Source of the DNA: an uncultured Treponema sp.
GTDB taxonomy: Bacteria; Spirochaetota; Spirochaetia; Treponematales; Treponemataceae
DNA length: 16,946 bases
Direction: 5' to 3'
NCBI GenBank assembly: GCA_905372235.1
Contig: CAJPOF010000054.1
Location: 1 to 16,946, forward strand
Both the position numbers and the translations under genes were made by a program. The notes beneath the pieces were generated by a model. The model made no database searches, had not been told where the DNA came from, and worked only from the letters and a program-made list of their open reading frames with translations. The first letter of the stretch is position 1. Each line of letters starts with the position of its first letter. Shown piece by piece: positions 13,746 through 16,946 of this stretch.

Positions 13746-14864
13746 CTATATTTTCCTGAAAACAAGCAGAGAATAGGCGTTAGAACCTAGATTGTGGTGG
13801 GCGGTTTTTAGTTCAAAGCCCGCATCACAGATTGCGCTAACAAGTTCCTCGTAGCGATACATTTTGCTAGTACCGTTCGCCATGCAGGTAAAATAAAGTG
13901 ATGTCGCCGCAAGCGAATACGAACTTGCCGCAAAACGCTGCATATCCCAAAGCGGCTCAAGCACGTACACGTCAGTCTCTTTTGTGCTAGCCGTATGAAC
14001 TTTTTCAAGAATTTTTGTAACATCGGAAAGACTGAAACAATCCAAAAATTGACTCATCCAAACCGCATCGGGAGAAAGCGGAAGCTGCGTTGATTCTTCA
14101 AGAATGTTACCCGTGCAAAAACTTATCCTATCGGAAAAACCCGCCGACTCAGCGTTTTTTTCGGCAACTGCGGTCTGTCCCGGAAGATCAACTATTGTAA
14201 TTTTTACGGAAGGATTGTAGCGGCAACAAGCGACCGCCCATTTTGCCGTGTTTCCGCCGATATCGGTTATCGTTCCAGGTTTTTTCTGAAACACAATCGG
14301 CAAGGCATCGGCAAAAGCAATATCACTGTAAAAATGGTCAAAATCGAACCACGATTTTTTTGCTCTTTCCGGAAGACTTGAAAGCGCATCGTATATCGTT
14401 CTCCATTTTTCGCCGAAGACTTTTAGTCCTTCCGGTTTTCCATTTTCGATGGATTCCTTTAAATTCCACGCGCCTTCGTAACAGATGTCGTTCACAAACC
14501 AGAAATTCACTTTCGTAAGGTCGTCCTCAAGGAGCATCCAGCCGATTTTCCCCAAAACAAACTTTTCTTTATCCGTAGTGCCGGGAACGGAATCTTCCGA
14601 AAATTTTATCACGTTCATGCCAAGCGCCATCTCGCACAGCACACGGATTCCATAAGGAGAGATATTCGTTTTTTCCGCAAGCTCCGAATAGCCGATTCCG
14701 TTTTTGCCCGAATCGCTTATCCTCTGCAGGATTCCAAACTCAAGCATCGACCTTACAGCCTGAAAGCACAGCGGAGAAAACGCTATTTTCTGAGCCTCGA
14801 ACTTTGCGTCCAAAGCCCTTATATCGTCCGTCTTGAACTTACCGTAATCAAAAAAAGAATCCAT
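13746..14864 (-). CDS. SAM-dependent methyltransferase of the O-methyltransferase type (ApeB-like)
   Basis: A 372-residue class I methyltransferase. The N-terminal 110 residues form the helical/winged-helix dimerisation part (SELAEKTNISPYGIRVLCEM, 60-79). SAM motif I is DIGGNTAKWA (201-210), an unusual N-T in place of the common GxG, followed by VDLPGQ (225-230) and GNIL (252-255). WMSQFLDCFS (269-278) matches the post-motif region of PF00891-type enzymes. It would methylate the aryl head group or a hydroxyl of the polyene. The catalytic His/Glu pair typical of plant and antibiotic O-methyltransferases is not obvious, so C-methylation cannot be excluded. AGGA lies 4 bases before ATG 14864. 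It starts 22 bases after the UPF0210 gene, close enough for cotranscription. Confidence 0.82.
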   Translation of the reverse strand: MDSFFDYGKFKTDDIRALDAKFEAQKIAFSPLCFQAVRSMLEFGILQRISDSGKNGIGYSELAEKTNISPYGIRVLCEMALGMNVIKFSEDSVPGTTDKEKFVLGKIGWMLLEDDLTKVNFWFVNDICYEGAWNLKESIENGKPEGLKVFGEKWRTIYDALSSLPERAKKSWFDFDHFYSDIAFADALPIVFQKKPGTITDIGGNTAKWAVACCRYNPSVKITIVDLPGQTAVAEKNAESAGFSDRISFCTGNILEESTQLPLSPDAVWMSQFLDCFSLSDVTKILEKVHTASTKETDVYVLEPLWDMQRFAASSYSLAATSLYFTCMANGTSKMYRYEELVSAICDAGFELKTAHHNLGSNAYSLLVFRKI

Positions 14865-14886
14865 GAAATCCTACCTGAATTTATCT

Positions 14887-16248
14887 TTAGTTTCTGAAAG
14901 AATGAATCGGAGCCGGAATTCGTCCGCCTCGGTTTATGAAGTCCGCACACCCGAATTTGCTCACGGGCATCACAGGACAGCCTCCAAGAAGTCCGCCAAA
15001 TTCCACCCAATCGCCAGCCTTCTTTCCCGGAGCTGGAATCAGACGGCAAGCGGTGGTTTTATTGTTCACCATTCCAATCGCAAATTCGTCAGCCAATATT
15101 CCTGAAACAGTGGTCGCAGGCGTGTCGCCGGGAATCGCTATCATATCAAGCCCAACCGAACATACGGTGGTCATCGCCTCAAGTTTTTCAAGACAGATTG
15201 AACCTTGCTGCACGGCGTTTATCATGCCTTCGTCCTCGGAAACAGGAATGAACGCTCCGGAAAGCCCCCCCACATTGGTGGAAGCCATTACGCCTCCCTT
15301 TTTTACCATGTCAGTGAGCATGGCAAGAGCCGCTGTAGTTCCGGGCGCGCCCGCTCCATCAAGACCGATTTCCTCAAGGATTCTGGCAACCGAATCGCCG
15401 ACTTCCGGCGTAGGCGCAAGCGAAAGGTCAAGGATTCCAAACTGAACGCCAAGACGACTTGCCGCCTCAGAGCCTACAAGTTGCCCCATGCGAGTAATCT
15501 TGAAAGCCATCTTTTTTATTCCATCGGCAAGCTCGTTTATGCTTTTTCCTTTATATTCACGGACAGCGGCAAGGATAACTCCCGGACCTGAAACCCCAAC
15601 GTTTATCACACAATCGCCTTCGCCCGTTCCGTGAAAAGCACCAGCCATGAACGGATTGTCTTCGGGGGCGTTGCAGAACACCACCAGTTTTGCGCATCCG
15701 TTTATCGGAAGATCTTTTGAAACCTCGGCCGTTTTCACGATGGTTTCACCCATCAGTTTTACCGCATCCATGTTGATTCCGTTTTTTGTAGTCCCCACAT
15801 TTACCGAAGAACACACAAAATCGGTGCTTGCCAAAGCCTCAGGAATCGAATCTATCAAAATCCTGTCGCCGGGCGTTATTCCTTTTTGAACAAGCGCAGA
15901 AAATCCGCCGATAAAGTTCACGCCCAGCTCCTTTGCGCATCGGTCCAATGTCTTGCAGTAATCAACATAACTAGACGCATCGCTGGGACCTGCAACCAAA
16001 GAAATCGGAGTTACGGAAATACGTTTATTTATAATCGGAACGCCGAAATCCTTTTCAATGTCCTGCCCGACCTTTACAAGATTCATTGCCTTCCGCATAA
16101 CTTTGTCGTAAATCTTTTGACACGAACGCTTTGAATCGGAATCCGCACAGTCAAGAATGTTGATTCCCATAGTTACGCAGCGGACATCCAACTTCTGCTT
16201 CATGAACATACTGACAGTCTCTTGGATTTCTGTCGGTGAAAATATCAT
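14887..16248 (-). CDS. UPF0210/PFL-family protein (DUF711)
   Basis: A 453-residue full-length member of the UPF0210 (DUF711, 'PFL family') proteins, close to the usual length of about 450. The sequence has the family's glycine-rich stretches (GCAKLVVFCNAPEDNPFMAG, then GAFHGTGEGDCVINVGVSGP, and LDGAGAPGTTAALAMLTD) and ends in a GGRIPAPI tail. The family is widespread in anaerobes. It is usually followed or preceded by an ACT-domain protein and has been named for a similarity to formate acetyltransferase, but its reaction is not established, and I see no glycyl-radical motif. No ACT-domain gene is next to it here. GGGG lies 5-6 bases before ATG 16248. It is likely a housekeeping gene whose transcript may run into the methyltransferase gene. 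Confidence 0.9.
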   Translation of the reverse strand: MIFSPTEIQETVSMFMKQKLDVRCVTMGINILDCADSDSKRSCQKIYDKVMRKAMNLVKVGQDIEKDFGVPIINKRISVTPISLVAGPSDASSYVDYCKTLDRCAKELGVNFIGGFSALVQKGITPGDRILIDSIPEALASTDFVCSSVNVGTTKNGINMDAVKLMGETIVKTAEVSKDLPINGCAKLVVFCNAPEDNPFMAGAFHGTGEGDCVINVGVSGPGVILAAVREYKGKSINELADGIKKMAFKITRMGQLVGSEAASRLGVQFGILDLSLAPTPEVGDSVARILEEIGLDGAGAPGTTAALAMLTDMVKKGGVMASTNVGGLSGAFIPVSEDEGMINAVQQGSICLEKLEAMTTVCSVGLDMIAIPGDTPATTVSGILADEFAIGMVNNKTTACRLIPAPGKKAGDWVEFGGLLGGCPVMPVSKFGCADFINRGGRIPAPIHSFRN

Positions 16249-16277
16249 ATAATCCCCGGTTAAGTTAGGTTTTGTTC

Positions 16278-16306
16278 ATATTAACAAAATATCCGTGCAT
16301 TTACAA
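16278..16306 (-). promoter_or_regulatory. Candidate promoter for the UPF0210 gene
   Basis: On the minus strand, TTGTAA (16306-16301), a 17-base spacer and TAATAT (16283-16278), about 30 bases before the start codon. Four of six bases match consensus in each box. Confidence 0.35.
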
Positions 16307-16320
16307 TTACAAATAATTTA

Positions 16321-16643
16321 AGGGAGAGGGCGGACATATTTAGGCATATTTTATCATGCAGTTTCCCGTATGCCCGCCCCACGAAATGGGCGAAAACGCC
16401 CATTTCGTGCCAGCAGGTGTCGTTGCGTAGAAAACCCCGTCAGACCGGAGGGGCGGCGAAGAAACTGGATTTACAACCGTTTATGCTTCTCTCGCTGCCC
16501 CAAGTTTTCGTGCAGGCGGTTGCTATCTATGTTTGAATGACATGATTGCATTTCCGCCTGCACGAGTTTTGCCGGAAGGCAAAACTGGAGACGGATAGGA
16601 AAGCATTGTACAATGAACGAAGCCTAAATATGTCCGCCTCCCT
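16321..16643. mobile_element. MITE-like element with long terminal inverted repeats and internal hairpins (or structured RNA)
   Basis: The ends are AGGGAG..GGCGGACATATTTAGGC (core 16329-16345) and its exact complement GCCTAAATATGTCCGCC (16622-16638) followed by TCCCT; 17 core bases are perfect. TA lies at both boundaries (16319-16320 and 16643-16644, if the element ends in CTCCC), as expected for a TA-targeting IS630/mariner-type MITE. The interior holds 13-bp arms with an AAAA loop (16380-16409), a 14-bp stem with one bulge and one G-T pair (16450-16501), 12-bp arms (16508-16519/16554-16565), a 9-bp stem with a GGAA tetraloop (16565-16586), and the perfect palindrome CATTGTACAATG (16604-16615). 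There is no transposase. Confidence 0.6.
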
Positions 16644-16852
16644 AAGAACCCCAATATGAGCTTTAATAAGGAGATTTTATCCACATTACCATCGGCGGCA
16701 GTTCTCCCCATTTTTGGAAAACTGCGAACAAATGTTTGAGGGGGTAGATTATGCAATTTGAATGTTTTGCGTAACTTAAAATGTTCAAGAGCTTACGAAA
16801 TCTCTATCCTCTTCATGTCTCCACCATCATAAAGAAAACAAAAAAATTTCCT

Positions 16853-16880
16853 TTGTTTTTTCACATTTCAAAGATATAAT
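16853..16880 (+). promoter_or_regulatory. Promoter for the right-edge gene
   Basis: A perfect TATAAT (16875-16880) with TTGTTT 16 bases upstream (16853-16858) in AT-rich sequence, about 48 bases before ATG 16929. Confidence 0.5.
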
Positions 16881-16928
16881 TTTACTATCGTTTTTGAAAA
16901 CATTTTCGACAAAAAGGAGTTGAAGAAA

Positions 16929-16946
16929 ATGCCAAACTACACTATT
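16929..16946 (+). CDS. Start of a plus-strand gene cut by the window edge
   Basis: Only MPNYTI is visible. AGGAG (16915-16919) lies 9 bases before the ATG and a good -10 box lies upstream, so I believe this is a real start. The product cannot be identified from six codons. Confidence 0.55.

Larger units (their letters stand above)
16249..16928. other. Right-hand 680-base intergenic region
   Basis: No coding gene is convincing here. It contains the UPF0210 promoter (16278-16306), the palindromic element (16321-16643), a separate 9-10 bp hairpin (GCAGTT-x-TCC / GGA-x-AACTGC, 16698-16725) and the promoter and Shine-Dalgarno of the gene that starts at 16929. The stretch 16726-16850 shows nothing I can name. 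Confidence 0.6.

Noticed and set aside
928..14864. Primary fatty-acid synthesis operon
   Set aside because: There is no FabD, FabG, FabH or acetyl-CoA carboxylase gene, while an exporter, LolA-like protein, DUF3261 lipoprotein, methyltransferase and glycosyltransferase are present.
928..14864. Flexirubin or dialkylresorcinol cluster
   Set aside because: No DarA/DarB-like cyclase or KAS-III-type ketosynthase and no aromatic ammonia-lyase are in the window. A link to such genes elsewhere cannot be excluded.
16523..16756. 77-residue minus-strand open frame
   Set aside because: It runs through the palindromic element and its terminal repeat, so the frame is a by-product of that sequence.
1..16946. 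CRISPR array, tRNA or rRNA genes
   Set aside because: No regularly spaced identical repeats and no cloverleaf or rRNA-like sequence were seen on either strand; the repeats present are single pairs or palindromes.

Overview
The window looks like part of a low-to-mid GC bacterial chromosome, most likely a spirochaete of the Treponema type. That is an impression from codon use, AT-rich spacers and signal peptides such as the one ending in FAFSQ. It is inference, not proof.

Almost the whole window, from about 928 to 14864 on the minus strand, is one biosynthetic locus that I read as an aryl-polyene (APE)-type pathway. In transcription order (right to left) it holds a SAM-dependent methyltransferase, a chain-length-factor-like ketosynthase homologue, a PlsC-type acyltransferase, two acyl carrier proteins, a membrane-domain/AMP-ligase fusion, a small hot-dog dehydratase, a family-2 glycosyltransferase and an LpxL-like acyltransferase. 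After an interruption come a LolA-like periplasmic carrier, an RND/MMPL exporter, a DUF3261 lipoprotein, a catalytically complete ketosynthase and a second hot-dog dehydratase. As I recall it, this is the apeB-C-D-E-F-G/H-I-J-(K)-L-M-N-O-P order of the proteobacterial APE clusters. The expected working is as follows: the ligase loads an aryl starter onto an ACP; the O:C-type ketosynthase pair extends it; the two dehydratases create the polyene; and the acyltransferases, glycosyltransferase, LolA-like protein, lipoprotein and MMPL exporter build and move a lipid anchored in the outer membrane.

The locus differs from the textbook layout. No ketoreductase (Q), third ketosynthase (R) or thioesterase (K) is visible. 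G and H are fused, and the J-type glycosyltransferase and acyltransferase are separate genes. At the place where K would sit there is an opposite-strand RDD-family membrane gene (6898-7278) and a GC-rich palindromic element. The locus appears to have several promoters, including a near-consensus one whose predicted start falls on the start codon of the lipoprotein gene (leaderless).

The flanks are as follows. At the left edge are the start of a minus-strand P-loop ATPase gene (1-165), a decayed LRAT-domain gene (about 332-598) and a 27-codon open frame with a perfect Shine-Dalgarno. Upstream of the methyltransferase, only 22 bases away, is a complete UPF0210/PFL-family (DUF711) gene (14887-16248). 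Beyond it, 16321-16643 is a strongly palindromic element with long terminal inverted repeats, flanked by TA and packed with hairpins. It is either a MITE or a large structured RNA. A new plus-strand gene begins at 16929 and runs out of the window.
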